Assembly (NCBI RefSeq): GCF_003172875.1
Contig: NZ_QGKM01000004.1
Span: 1-64,000, forward strand
Length of the DNA stretch: 64,000 bases
Direction: 5' to 3'
Source of the DNA: Leucothrix pacifica
GTDB lineage: Bacteria > Pseudomonadota > Gammaproteobacteria > Thiotrichales > Thiotrichaceae
Under the pieces are notes generated by a model, which was not told the DNA's origin, did no database searches, and saw nothing but the letters and a program-made list of their open reading frames with translations. Made by a program: the position numbers and the translations under genes. Shown here piece by piece: positions 36,343 to 45,977 of the stretch; within the stretch, counting starts at the first letter, position 1; the number at the start of each line of letters is the position of its first letter.

Positions 36343-37830
36343 CTACATCATGCCGTTAAACTCTTTAGCATCATTTCTCAACGTCTTACGGTTGATTTTA
36401 TAAACCTGCTCAAGGAGTTGATTTTTATTGGCACGGTACTGTTTATCTCTGGGCGGTAAATATTGGTACAAGCCGCGAGCCAACTTGTAGTCCCACTTAA
36501 AATGCTTCATGTAAGGAAAACGATCTGGCTGTTTTTGATAGATACGATCGAATGGCGTATCCGGTAACGGCTTAAATCGGGACAAACGAATCCGGTCGAG
36601 ATATTGCTCATGCTCATTTATAAAGTCGACAGTCAGTTTTAAATCTTCTGCTGTCTCTCCCGGAAAGCCCTGCATCATTGAAGTACGCACACTGATACCA
36701 GCCTCATAAGCATGCTTTAAGAAATCACCTGCCTCCTCTACTTTGGTGCCTTTCTTCATGCTGTCCAGTAGTGCCTGACTACCTGATTCCAAGCCGAAGG
36801 ATATACGGGTGAGTCCTGCTTTTTTGGCGGCGATTAAGGTGTCTTTATCCAGACCATTATCACCCAGATGATTTACATGTACCGTCGCAATCCAGCGCGC
36901 ACCCGGTACCACATTTTGAATGTTCTTAATTAATCCGTACCACAGCTCGAGATCCGAGTTGAGTTTGATATCGAGGAAGATAAAATCCTTACTATCATGC
37001 GCCTTAGACTGTGCCGCCAACTCATCCAATACTGCTTTAAGCCCTCGGGAGCGGAAAGTACGGCCATTGGCAGAGACCACATCACCACAGAAAGTGCACG
37101 CACCCCAGCCACAACCACGGCCAGACATGATTGGGATGATTTTATGCGGGTATTTATCCCATGGGAAATCCGATAAGTCAGGTACCGGTAGTTGGTTCAG
37201 TTGTTGCAATGGCTTGAGTGCTTGAACGGTTTGCCTTGACTCCCTGGTGAATACACCAGCTCTACCTGCCAAAGACTTCCCTGCCAGTAGATCACTGACC
37301 ATGCCGGGTAATTCAAACTCAACTTCACCACCGACAATGGCAGTAATACCCTCTAGAGCCAACCACTGTTCGGTGACTTTATTTAGATTAAAAAAAGGGC
37401 CACCAAGCAATACGGGAATGCCTTTTTCTTTAGCCTTCTCACCGATTAGCCGGCACATTTCATAATGGTCTAAATAGGAGGAAATCAGAATGGCATCAGG
37501 TTTAGCGGTAAGTGCTTTATCTATCTCAGCAAGCATCGCAGGGTGGGGTTTAGCATTGCGCTTTGCCAGTTGTTCTCGCAAGAAGTCACGTGAAAATCGC
37601 ATCACCGGATGACCTGAAAAATACAGTCGGCGCATTAGCTGATCTTTCCACGTTTCCGGGTTGTCACGGGTAAAGGCGGGAACACCAAGTGCCAGTGGAC
37701 TAAGTAACCGTACACTGTAGTTGGCGTCACGAAGCGACCTGATCAAGTACCCAACGGCTAAGGTTGGGTAAGCAGCAAAATTGTTCAGGTCGATAAATAG
37801 CAGTTCGGGGGTATTTTTTATCGTATCCAT
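36343..37830 (-). CDS. B12-binding-type radical SAM protein
   Basis: A 495-residue radical SAM enzyme. The first 190 residues resemble a cobalamin-binding Rossmann domain (FIDLNNFAAYPTLAVGYLIRS, GIPVLLGGPFFN). The Fe-S site is GRGCGWGACTFCGD near residue 240, giving C-x4-C-x2-C, a spacing seen in a subset of B12-radical SAM proteins. A glycine-rich SFGLESGSQALLDSM and ASMMQGFPGETAEDL follow. The histidine of DxHxxG cobalamin binding is not evident, so cobalamin use is uncertain. Substrate unknown; it is a single gene with its own terminator. Confidence 0.8.
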   Translation of the reverse strand: MDTIKNTPELLFIDLNNFAAYPTLAVGYLIRSLRDANYSVRLLSPLALGVPAFTRDNPETWKDQLMRRLYFSGHPVMRFSRDFLREQLAKRNAKPHPAMLAEIDKALTAKPDAILISSYLDHYEMCRLIGEKAKEKGIPVLLGGPFFNLNKVTEQWLALEGITAIVGGEVEFELPGMVSDLLAGKSLAGRAGVFTRESRQTVQALKPLQQLNQLPVPDLSDFPWDKYPHKIIPIMSGRGCGWGACTFCGDVVSANGRTFRSRGLKAVLDELAAQSKAHDSKDFIFLDIKLNSDLELWYGLIKNIQNVVPGARWIATVHVNHLGDNGLDKDTLIAAKKAGLTRISFGLESGSQALLDSMKKGTKVEEAGDFLKHAYEAGISVRTSMMQGFPGETAEDLKLTVDFINEHEQYLDRIRLSRFKPLPDTPFDRIYQKQPDRFPYMKHFKWDYKLARGLYQYLPPRDKQYRANKNQLLEQVYKINRKTLRNDAKEFNGMM

Positions 37831-37961
37831 GTAAGTTTAATACATGAATTAAAGACACGATAAAAGAACAATTCACTGATAGATAACTATTTGCACAAAC
37901 CACTGATGAACATCACTAGCATATAGGCCGATAATTACATATTAAAACTGAAATCCCATAC

Positions 37962-38669
37962 TCAGTTAGTGACGTCCGCTGATTTAATTTCAGAAATTTT
38001 ACCCTCAGGAATTCCCTGACTTGCCCAGATCAACTCCAAATCTGAGTCGATAAAGTCATCAGGGATCAATGTAGGTCGTTTGGTAAAAGGGGCACGACGA
38101 TCTCTGAGTCTTACGCCCTCTTCCTGCATGATTTCCTCAAGACATACATAAACAAATTCCGTACAGGACATATTATTATATTGTGAGAAATCAAAACGAA
38201 AATCATAGGGTGTGCCCAAGGTCATCAATGCGCGGTTATAGATTTCATTGACGTTATCTTGCGTGATTTTTGAGGAGCGGAGTATTAACAGATAATCACA
38301 GCGACAAAAGTTTAATAAGTCTTCCATGAACACACCTTCTGCCATGGCGTGTACGACAATTTGCTCACCCTCAGCATAGAACTGGCTCTTCACTGAGGGT
38401 AACAAAGTAATATTATCTTCGTTTGGCACATCACCTAAATACAGACCCACATGAGAAAAGAAACCGGGTATGAAATAGCCATCGAGGTAGTTTTTATAAC
38501 CACGAACTACAATATCTCCGGGCTGCAGGGTCTTCATAATCTCACGGGTTTCATCGCCCTTGATCAAGTAACTACCGGGGTCGTACAGCAGAAAAAACGG
38601 AAACTTATAAACCTTTAAGTCACCGAATATTTTCAAGGTATTATTGTAAATCTGAGTTAACAGATTCAT
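37962..38669 (-). CDS. YiiX/YebB-like NlpC/P60 cysteine hydrolase
   Basis: A 235-residue protein of the permuted NlpC/P60 group. The GDIVVRGYKNYLDGYFIPGF stretch continues into SHVGLYLGD with the candidate catalytic histidine, and the cysteine is in NNMSCTEFVYVCLEE. These enzymes act on lipids or peptide bonds at membranes; the exact bond is not known. It overlaps the PLD gene by 4 bp (ATGA), so the two are translated together. Confidence 0.75.
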   Translation of the reverse strand: MNLLTQIYNNTLKIFGDLKVYKFPFFLLYDPGSYLIKGDETREIMKTLQPGDIVVRGYKNYLDGYFIPGFFSHVGLYLGDVPNEDNITLLPSVKSQFYAEGEQIVVHAMAEGVFMEDLLNFCRCDYLLILRSSKITQDNVNEIYNRALMTLGTPYDFRFDFSQYNNMSCTEFVYVCLEEIMQEEGVRLRDRRAPFTKRPTLIPDDFIDSDLELIWASQGIPEGKISEIKSADVTN

Positions 38670-40042
38670 GTCAGAATCCTTTTATAAGTGCCTTGGTCAA
38701 GCTCCTTTTGTATACCCTCAGGAACCATTTCCTTGCGGATCATTAAATCACGCTCGTGCAATGGTCTGGAGTAAGCATCCTCTTTGGGTAATCTAGGCGC
38801 TATCTGATCCAGATTGACCAATTTGCAATGCGTAATATCGTCATCGAACTGCTGCTTCACTTGCTGTGCGAACTCGTCATCATAGACAAAGATGTTGCTT
38901 TCAGAGTGATGGTAAGTCGAGCCACGGGCAATATTATAAGAACCCACTGACGCTATTTGCTCATCGACCAAAAAATTCTTGGAATGAAAAGCTCCTTCTA
39001 ACTGCCATTCATAGATCTTCACCCCACTCTCTAAGAGCCCCCGATAATGCTTGGTGCACTCCTTGTACATCCACCCCAGCAAACCTTTGACCATGAGCGA
39101 TTGCGAAGAATATTGTGAGTTAGTAATTAAGTGAACCTCAACGCCGCGAGCCACTGCATCTGCTAAGTATTCAGCAACGATGCGTGGCGGACGAATACCG
39201 TGGCAACCCCAGTAAATGCTTTTTTCTGCGTTTTTGATAAGCGTCAGAAATGCATGAGTGAGCGGCAGATCATTATCATCGTAAGGTTTGTGAGCGACGT
39301 AACGGACATCCACCGAGCCTGCATTTGCTTGCTCAGGAAGGTGAGGCGCATATTGCTGTGCAAGTTTCGTCAGATCAGGCGGTGTCTGTAATTTGACAAA
39401 CTCAGGATATGTCATGGCTTGTGACGCGGTTCGTTGATCCCATTCTTTATAGCGTGTGAAATCCTTCAGAAATTGCATCTGTATGTCATGCACAACAGGT
39501 CCCCGAAGATACACATCCGTGTCTCGCCATGCGAATGATTTAACCCCACCATAAGCGTATTTATCACCCCAGTTAATGCCCCCTAAAACTACCTCAGTGC
39601 CATCTACCACCATATACTTCTCGTGATAGTGACGTTTTAGTTTGAGCTTGATGCCTTGCATGACATGCTTGAGTGGCCCGGTATGTTTAGGAAACGGTAA
39701 CCACTCCTCAAATAAGCCATTGTAGCCATGCACATAAGCACCGGCATCTCTGAGTCGCTTTATCATTGGTCCGGCAAACGTGGTTCTATTCACGATTTCA
39801 TCAAGAATAATCCGAACTTCAACTCCTTCCTTAAGTTTCTGATGTAACACCTTCTCCATTCTTTCGGTCGTTTCATCCTTCATCATAGAGAAGGTTGCTA
39901 TGTGGATAGAATGTTTTGCCTCATCCAGCAAACGCCAACGAACTTCAAATGACTCTGCACCACTCGGCAAAAACCGAATGCTGTTACCACTGCGAATCGT
40001 ACTATTGGTTAGCTCGTCCAGAGCTTCAGGTCTGTGTGACAT
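38666..40042 (-). CDS. Phospholipase D-family protein (cardiolipin synthase-like)
   Basis: A 458-residue protein with two HKD active sites: HEKYMVVDGTEVVLGGINWGDKY in the first half and HSKNFLVDEQIASVGSYN in the second. This is the layout of cardiolipin synthases and other PLD phosphatidyltransferases. There is no obvious N-terminal membrane helix, unlike ClsA. ATGA overlap with the YiiX-like hydrolase suggests both act on one phospholipid or lipid-linked substrate. Confidence 0.82.
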   Translation of the reverse strand: MSHRPEALDELTNSTIRSGNSIRFLPSGAESFEVRWRLLDEAKHSIHIATFSMMKDETTERMEKVLHQKLKEGVEVRIILDEIVNRTTFAGPMIKRLRDAGAYVHGYNGLFEEWLPFPKHTGPLKHVMQGIKLKLKRHYHEKYMVVDGTEVVLGGINWGDKYAYGGVKSFAWRDTDVYLRGPVVHDIQMQFLKDFTRYKEWDQRTASQAMTYPEFVKLQTPPDLTKLAQQYAPHLPEQANAGSVDVRYVAHKPYDDNDLPLTHAFLTLIKNAEKSIYWGCHGIRPPRIVAEYLADAVARGVEVHLITNSQYSSQSLMVKGLLGWMYKECTKHYRGLLESGVKIYEWQLEGAFHSKNFLVDEQIASVGSYNIARGSTYHHSESNIFVYDDEFAQQVKQQFDDDITHCKLVNLDQIAPRLPKEDAYSRPLHERDLMIRKEMVPEGIQKELDQGTYKRILT

Positions 40043-40480
40043 AAATTACCGATGTTAATGTGAAGTCGAATAAAACAATAAAGTATTGTCGCTGCATTTA
40101 AATTTTTTGTTCATTTTATATCATTAAGTCAAACTAAAACCATGCCCTGTACGGCTTAAATATCTCTATTTTGGCGCTTATTTACCCACATAAAATATTT
40201 CAATAATAGCAATATGACAAGCACCCATGTCTAAGCTGATATTAATAACGGGTATATCGACAATAGAGAATTAGATTATCACTTGTTAAAATAAACCTAA
40301 ACATAAGCATATATATCAGTAAGATAGAAAACATATTAATAATATCGCTCAGTAGTGCTAAAAAAGCCTGGCACGTCTAACTTCTGTATCACTTCGTTAT
40401 TAATAAAAAATACAATTGGTAATGATAGATTTTTTTTCTTTGTAAGCTTGTCACCTTAATGTCAACTTAACGCCAGCTGA
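40043..40480. other. Long AT-rich intergenic region
   Basis: AT-rich DNA between the divergent PLD and LysM-transglycosylase genes, with no open frame of coding character. It must carry the PLD promoter; several TATAAT-like hexamers occur but none with a good -35. The structured part farther right is listed separately. Confidence 0.4.
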
Positions 40481-40702
40481 ACCTATTAGGGGCGGCGAGT
40501 TTCTGTGTGTATCAAATGGAATAGGACACACAGATTTTAATACATGGTTTATCCCCCGAGATTATGTATTTATCGACTAAATGGTTGGGTTAGAAACAAG
40601 GATGTTAGTAACTGCCTTTAGCTTGGATAAGATTTAGTCCAATTCGTTGGACTACGTCAACTGTGTATACCAGACAGTCAGGTTGTGTCACCTGACTGTC
40701 TG
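40481..40702 (+). ncRNA. Candidate structured RNA or leader upstream of the LysM transglycosylase
   Basis: Several hairpins follow one another: TCTGTGTGT/ACACACAGA (40502-40510 with 40526-40534) enclosed by possible GGGG (40489-40492) and CCCC (40553-40557) pairing; a 7-bp stem with a UUCG tetraloop (AGTCCAA-TTCG-TTGGACT, 40636-40653); and a perfect 12-bp stem CAGACAGTCAGG/CCTGACTGTCTG (40671-40682 with 40691-40702). The downstream gene begins about 100 bp later. I do not recognise a known riboswitch class. It could be a regulatory leader or a small RNA ending in the last hairpin. Confidence 0.35.
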
Positions 40703-40803
40703 CCTTTGCATGGTTTCAGCTTCTCTCCCTCTTTTATTCACTTCTTCCTATTTCAAATACTACGACTAGTTAACTAGTCTTAAGAAAGTTGCATGGAGTT
40801 AAA

Positions 40804-41703
40804 ATGAAGAAGCCAATTACCAGCCTTTGTGCTCTGGCTGTAATGTTAGCCTTAAGTTCCCCACCAGATGCTTTTGCCGCACCATCTAAGAAGTCCGCAA
40901 AAAAGTATTCTGTCAGCAGCAAGAAGGCTCGTAAATCAAGTAAGAAAAAGCGCCGCTCAGTGTTTACCTGTGACCAGTACAGTCGTAAAACATTGTTACG
41001 AAAGTCAAAGCGCTTTGCCGGAACCATCAACAGCGCCGCTAAAAAATACGGCGTGAGTGCACACTTCATCCGATCGGTAATTGCTGTTGAAAGTTGCTTC
41101 AACCCACGCGCTCGCGGAGGTTTAGGTGAAAAAGGCTTAATGCAATTAATGCCGGGCACAGCCAGAGAACTAGGTGTAAAGAATGGCTATAGTCCATGGC
41201 AAAACATTCATGGTGGCACCAAATATCTAAAGCGACTGCTAGTTCGCTATAACGGAAATAAGCACTATGCTGCCGCTGCCTACAATGGTGGCCCAGGTGC
41301 GGTTAGCAAGAAGTATGGCCCTAAATTCAATCAGGTCAAACGTTATTCCAGACACGTGATGCGTGCATACAGCACACTGACACGCGGTAAGGGCCCCGGT
41401 ATTGTTCCTGTTAAATCACGCAAGGTATCGCTGAAAAAGTCTAAATATAAAAAATATAAATCATCTAAGAAGAAGAACCTGAGATTGACTAAAAAGACTT
41501 ACAAGAAAACACGCCTAAGTAAGAAGTATAGAAAATCTACCAAGAAATCAAAATTCAGTAAGCGCAAAACACACTACATCAAGTCAGGGCAAACCTTATA
41601 CAGTATTGCCCGTGCACATAAGACCACAGTGAAAAAGCTAAAGCGTCTTAATGGTTTGAAATCAAACATGATCAAAAGTGGGAGTCGAATTCGCGTTCGC
41701 TAG
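40804..41703 (+). CDS. Lytic transglycosylase (SLT) with C-terminal LysM domain
   Basis: A 299-residue exported enzyme. Signal peptide MKKPITSLCALAVMLALSS..AFA; SLT domain with catalytic glutamate in AVESCFNPRARGG, then GLMQLMPGTARELGV and AAYNGGPGAV, as in MltE/Slt-type enzymes. A lysine- and serine-rich linker of about 50 residues (KKSKYKKYKSSKKKNLRL and similar) separates it from a C-terminal LysM (HYIKSGQTLYSIARAHKTT). The ATG at 40804 follows a GGAG site; an in-frame TTG 15 bp upstream is not used. The basic linker probably contacts acidic wall polymer or nucleic acid. Confidence 0.9.
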   Translation: MKKPITSLCALAVMLALSSPPDAFAAPSKKSAKKYSVSSKKARKSSKKKRRSVFTCDQYSRKTLLRKSKRFAGTINSAAKKYGVSAHFIRSVIAVESCFNPRARGGLGEKGLMQLMPGTARELGVKNGYSPWQNIHGGTKYLKRLLVRYNGNKHYAAAAYNGGPGAVSKKYGPKFNQVKRYSRHVMRAYSTLTRGKGPGIVPVKSRKVSLKKSKYKKYKSSKKKNLRLTKKTYKKTRLSKKYRKSTKKSKFSKRKTHYIKSGQTLYSIARAHKTTVKKLKRLNGLKSNMIKSGSRIRVR

Positions 41704-41737
41704 CGACTTGAGATGGTTTGAAAGTGCTCTGGTTATA

Positions 41738-42427
41738 TCAACGTAATGAGTCATTAATGGACTTTATAACAGCCAGCGGATTAGTTGCTGCTGTGATAGG
41801 TCTGCCGACTACGATATAGCTGGAGCCTGCTTGCTTTGCATCTTGTGGCGTCATAATACGCTGCTGATCACCCTGTTCACTGCCTAAGGGGCGGATACCT
41901 GGTGTGACTAGCACAAAATCCTGACCTTGTTGCTCACGTAACATGGCAGACTCTTGCGCGGAACAGACGACACCATCAAGACCTTGTTCAGCAGTCAGTG
42001 CCGCGAGCCGTTTAACTTGCGCTTCAGGTGAGGTAGAAACACCCGTTGCTCCAAGCTGTGCCTGATTCATGGACGTCAAAACAGTGACTGCTATTAATAT
42101 AGGTGGTTTTTCATAAGACGCCAAAGACTTAGCGGCCGCATCTAGCATCACCGGACCACCTCCGGCATGCACATTCATCATCCACACACCAAGATCCGCT
42201 GCACTTTGGCATGCACCAGCGACTGTGTTGGGAATATCATGAAACTTGAGATCCAAAAATACTTTGAAACCACTGTCTACCAGACGTTTGACAAACTGAG
42301 GGCCAGAAGCAACGTATAATTGCAAACCAACTTTAAGAATACAGTCATCAGGTGAAAGTGGTTCGATAAAGTGGAGTGCCTGATCGGCAGTAGGAAAATC
42401 AAGCGCGACAATTAGCATTTCAGACAT
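41738..42427 (-). CDS. pyrF: Orotidine 5'-phosphate decarboxylase
   Basis: A 229-residue TIM-barrel enzyme for the last step of UMP synthesis. Family marks: MLIVALDFPTADQAL, the KVGLQLY lysine, the catalytic FLDLKFHDIPNTV (D-x-K-x-x-D), and VTPGIRPLG. The ATG at 42427 is used; an upstream in-frame TTG adds five non-conserved residues. Last gene of the cmk-rpsA-ihfB-lapB-pyrF series. Confidence 0.96.
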   Translation of the reverse strand: MSEMLIVALDFPTADQALHFIEPLSPDDCILKVGLQLYVASGPQFVKRLVDSGFKVFLDLKFHDIPNTVAGACQSAADLGVWMMNVHAGGGPVMLDAAAKSLASYEKPPILIAVTVLTSMNQAQLGATGVSTSPEAQVKRLAALTAEQGLDGVVCSAQESAMLREQQGQDFVLVTPGIRPLGSEQGDQQRIMTPQDAKQAGSSYIVVGRPITAATNPLAVIKSINDSLR

Positions 42428-42457
42428 GTACTTTGTACCCAATCAAATTTGATGAAT

Positions 42458-43609
42458 TTAAATGTGTGCGACTTCATCCCAATGATTACATGCCGGACAT
42501 CGCCACAGGAAATCATGCATTTTATATCCGCAATGACGACACTGGAATCCGGGTTGAGTCGATAAGTGATTTGATACCGCTTTATCAATCAACGCAAGAG
42601 ATTGATCCGCAGGAATAATACTTTGCTCATTATACAACGTCAGCGCCTTACTGATAGACCTTACGTTTAGCTGCTTTTTCTCAAGCACATCTGGCAGACA
42701 AGACTTAACTTTGTCACTCAAACCATGTTCAATTGCCAGGCGTAACGTAAACTCCAATACTTTGACATCGGAGCATTGTTCGTAGATAGACAGTAATTGG
42801 TCTTGCAACTGATCGATGGTGCCGGCTTGCTGGTAAGCGTCAACCATTGGCGCGAATATCATTCCCAACAGTCTTGGCGAATCCTGAGCGGCGGCAAGGT
42901 AAAGCTGGCTGGCTTCAGCGGGTTTATGTTGAAGCATCTCTACACCTGCTCTCAATACACTCACCCGGCTGGACTCGGGATAGTTCGCAGCTGCTATCGC
43001 AAGGTGGTCATTTGCTTCCTGCAAGTGGCCCTTTTCAATAGCTTCATCGGCAAGTTCGCAGTAATAGTTTGCAATGAGATGCCTGACATCTTCATTATTC
43101 AGGCGCTGAACGGCCTGAGTCACCTCGATAGCTTTTTGCCATTCCTGAGTTTGCTCGTAAATGTGGCGCAAAGCCTGACGTGCTTCCACATCATCCGCAT
43201 TACTTTGCAGTAGCTCTGTGAATACGCGTTCAGCACGATCCATCATGCCGGCAGCGAGAAAGTCCTTGCCCAATGCCAGCATCGTCGTTGATTTTTGTTC
43301 GCGGCTTAGCGATGCACGTCCGATTAAATTCTGATGAACACTGAGCGCACGATCTACTTCACCCCTATTACGGAAAAGATTACCTAATAACAGATAAGTC
43401 TCCGCTGTGTATTCATCAATTTCAGGGCGATTAAGGAATACATCCAAGGCTTTATCCGGCTCTTCGTTCAGAAGGAAGTTTACTCCCTTCACGAAATTGT
43501 CAGATAGTGGACGTTTTTCCGGAAGTGATTTTTTTCTGGAGCTATTACCTGAAGCACGCCAGCCAGAATAAAAGGCCAACGGCAACAACAGGAATAATAA
43601 CTCAGTCAT
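42458..43609 (-). CDS. lapB: Lipopolysaccharide assembly protein B
   Basis: A 383-residue inner-membrane-anchored protein with a short N-terminal helix (LLFLLLPLAFYSGW), several TPR repeats facing the cytoplasm, and a C-terminal rubredoxin-type zinc ribbon (CRHCGYKMHDFLWRCPAC). In E. coli LapB (YciM) brings LpxC to FtsH and so sets LPS synthesis. Gene order with ihfB and pyrF is conserved, but the small lapA gene that usually precedes lapB is missing. Confidence 0.95.
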   Translation of the reverse strand: MTELLFLLLPLAFYSGWRASGNSSRKKSLPEKRPLSDNFVKGVNFLLNEEPDKALDVFLNRPEIDEYTAETYLLLGNLFRNRGEVDRALSVHQNLIGRASLSREQKSTTMLALGKDFLAAGMMDRAERVFTELLQSNADDVEARQALRHIYEQTQEWQKAIEVTQAVQRLNNEDVRHLIANYYCELADEAIEKGHLQEANDHLAIAAANYPESSRVSVLRAGVEMLQHKPAEASQLYLAAAQDSPRLLGMIFAPMVDAYQQAGTIDQLQDQLLSIYEQCSDVKVLEFTLRLAIEHGLSDKVKSCLPDVLEKKQLNVRSISKALTLYNEQSIIPADQSLALIDKAVSNHLSTQPGFQCRHCGYKMHDFLWRCPACNHWDEVAHI

Positions 43610-43648
43610 GAGTTAAATCACCGGGCAAGTAGCAGACATTGCCGGTCA

Positions 43649-43957
43649 TTATTGCTCGATGATCGGAAAGTTTTCTTTAGAGGCATCGACGCGATCACGC
43701 AATGCTTTTCCAGGCTTAAAGTGAGGAACATACTTTGGAGACAAATCAACCGTCTCACCAGTTTTCGGGTTACGGCCACGACGGGCCGCACGATAGTGCA
43801 GTGAAAAACTGCCAAACCCTCTGATCTCGATACGGTTTCCTGAAGAAAGTGTATCACTCATCTGCTCCAACAGAATTTTCACAGATAGCTCAACATCACG
43901 CCCGCTTAAGTGGCTTTGTTTTCTGGAAAGAATATCGATAATTTCGGATTTAGTCAT
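43649..43957 (-). CDS. ihfB: Integration host factor, beta subunit
   Basis: A 102-residue DNA-bending protein of the HU/IHF family, working as a heterodimer with IhfA. Marks: [23 protein letters not shown], then [25 protein letters not shown], the beta-arm with the intercalating proline (NPKTGE). It lies between rpsA and lapB. Confidence 0.97.
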   Translation of the reverse strand: MTKSEIIDILSRKQSHLSGRDVELSVKILLEQMSDTLSSGNRIEIRGFGSFSLHYRAARRGRNPKTGETVDLSPKYVPHFKPGKALRDRVDASKENFPIIEQ

Positions 43958-44050
43958 ACCTGCTGTCCCTCTGACGTGTTCAAGTAGAGTTTACTACGAC
44001 TTTTGAATAAATCATAGAGAGAAAGTGAATAAGAGCTTGAATTTAAATGC

Positions 44051-44087
44051 AAAAAGCCGATTGCGCATCAACACAACCGGCTTTATT
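44051..44087 (-). terminator. Rho-independent terminator after rpsA
   Basis: On the minus strand AAAGCCGGTTG pairs with CAATCGGCTTT (one mismatch) and is followed by a T run (plus-strand A run 44051-44055), about 60 bp past the rpsA stop. Confidence 0.75.
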
Positions 44088-44149
44088 TAGCAAGTTAAAC
44101 CGAATAAATCAGTTTAACTAGTAAGCTACATTACGCACACTTGGCGCAA

Positions 44150-45814
44150 TTACTCACCCATCTGCTCTTTGAAGATATCGCCCAAAGAAGTACCAGAAGA
44201 AGAACGATTACTGTATTCCTTCATTACTTCTGCTTCATCAGCATACTCTTTCGCTTTGATAGACAAGTTCATCATGCGGCTCTTACGATCAACACCCATG
44301 AACTTAGCTTCAATCTCTTCACCAACTTTCAGGATAGTGCTCGCATCTTCAACGCGGTCACGTGAAAGCTCAGAAGCGCGTAGAGAACCTTCAATACCAT
44401 CACCAAGATCAACCTTAGCCATCTTAGGTGTTACTTCAGTGATTGTGCCCTTCACAATGCTACCCTTAGGGTTAGCTGCGAAGAATGCAGAGAATGGATC
44501 TTGATCCATCTGCTTGATACCGAGAGAGATACGCTCACGCTCAGGATCTACCGCAAGAACGATTGCTTCAACTTCGTCGCCCTTCTTGTAGTCACGAACT
44601 GCTTCTTCACCCTGAACATTCCAAGAAATGTCAGATAGGTGAACAAGACCGTCGATACCACCGTCCAGACCGATGAAGATACCGAAGTCAGTGATCGACT
44701 TGATGTTACCTTTAACGATGTCGTTCTTGTTGAATGACTTAGCAAACTCATCCCAAGGATTCGCTTTACACTGCTTCATACCAAGAGAAATACGACGACG
44801 TTCTGCATCGATATCCAAGATCATTACTTCAACTTCGTCGCCTAGTGTAACGACTTTAGATGGGTTAACGTTCTTGTTTGTCCAGTCCATTTCAGAAACG
44901 TGAACAAGACCTTCAACACCGTCTTCAATCTCTACGAAACAACCGTAGTCAGTTAGGTTGCTCACCTTACCGAATAGACGTGTGTTAACAGGGTAACGAC
45001 GTACTAGATCCTGCCATGGATCTTCACCCAATTGCTTCAGACCAAGTGATACGCGGCTCTTCTCTTTGTCGAACTTAAGGATCTTAACGTCAACTTCATC
45101 ACCCATCTGGATGATTTCTGAAGGATGCTTAACACGCTTCCAAGCCATATCAGTGATATGTAGAAGACCGTCAATACCACCCAAGTCGATGAATGCACCG
45201 TAGTCAGTAAGGTTCTTAACGATACCCTTAACCACTTTACCTTCTGCAAGCGTCTCAAGAAGTGCATCACGCTCTGCGCTGTACTCTTCTTCAACAACTG
45301 CACGACGAGAAACAACAACGTTGTTACGACGCTGGTCAAGTTTGATCAGTTTGAATTCAAGCTCTTTTCCTTCAAGGTAAGTTGTGTCGCGTACTGGACG
45401 TACGTCAACCAAAGAACCCGGTAGGAATGCACGGATATCACCAAGTTCAACAGTGAAACCACCCTTGACCTTACCGCTGATGATACCAGTAATAATTTCG
45501 TCATTTTCAAGCGCTTCTTCGAGCACTTCCCAAGCACGTAGACGACGCGCTTTTTCGCGAGACAGCTTAGTTTCACCGAAACCATCTTCAACGCTTTCCA
45601 ATGCAACTTCAACAACGTCACCACGTTCAACGGTTAGTTCACCCGCTTCGTTCTTGAACTGCTCTGCTGGAATAACGCCTTCTGACTTCAGGCCTGCACT
45701 TACTGTTACAAAATCTGGAGTTACTTCGACAACAGTTGCGTTGACCAAAGAACCTGGCGTCATCTCAATAAACGTCAAACTCTCTTCAAATAACTCTGCA
45801 AAACTTTCGCTCAT
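44150..45814 (-). CDS. rpsA: 30S ribosomal protein S1
   Basis: A 554-residue protein with six S1 RNA-binding repeats: [21 protein letters not shown] at the N-terminus, repeated [12 protein letters not shown]-type strands, and [53 protein letters not shown]. It binds mRNA to the 30S subunit. The ATG at 45814 begins the conserved E. coli-like N-terminus; the longest frame adds eleven residues of leader. Codon use is strongly biased, as expected for a highly expressed gene. Confidence 0.98.
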   Translation of the reverse strand: MSESFAELFEESLTFIEMTPGSLVNATVVEVTPDFVTVSAGLKSEGVIPAEQFKNEAGELTVERGDVVEVALESVEDGFGETKLSREKARRLRAWEVLEEALENDEIITGIISGKVKGGFTVELGDIRAFLPGSLVDVRPVRDTTYLEGKELEFKLIKLDQRRNNVVVSRRAVVEEEYSAERDALLETLAEGKVVKGIVKNLTDYGAFIDLGGIDGLLHITDMAWKRVKHPSEIIQMGDEVDVKILKFDKEKSRVSLGLKQLGEDPWQDLVRRYPVNTRLFGKVSNLTDYGCFVEIEDGVEGLVHVSEMDWTNKNVNPSKVVTLGDEVEVMILDIDAERRRISLGMKQCKANPWDEFAKSFNKNDIVKGNIKSITDFGIFIGLDGGIDGLVHLSDISWNVQGEEAVRDYKKGDEVEAIVLAVDPERERISLGIKQMDQDPFSAFFAANPKGSIVKGTITEVTPKMAKVDLGDGIEGSLRASELSRDRVEDASTILKVGEEIEAKFMGVDRKSRMMNLSIKAKEYADEAEVMKEYSNRSSSGTSLGDIFKEQMGE

Positions 45815-45977
45815 GGTATAAAACCTTAAATAAATAGACGACAGCACCCTGCTTACGTCGGGTTGAGTTAACTTTCAGTAGCGGAATTGCTAAAGAAAGT
45901 GGATCACTAAAAGCTACTAAGTGACTGATAAAATAAATAAGTGTCAACAGGGTGTTAAGTAGCTCTTATCAAAAATG

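Noticed and set aside
44169-45821. Long plus-strand frames opposite rpsA
   Set aside because: Ser/Thr-rich shadows of a strongly biased gene; no start signals.
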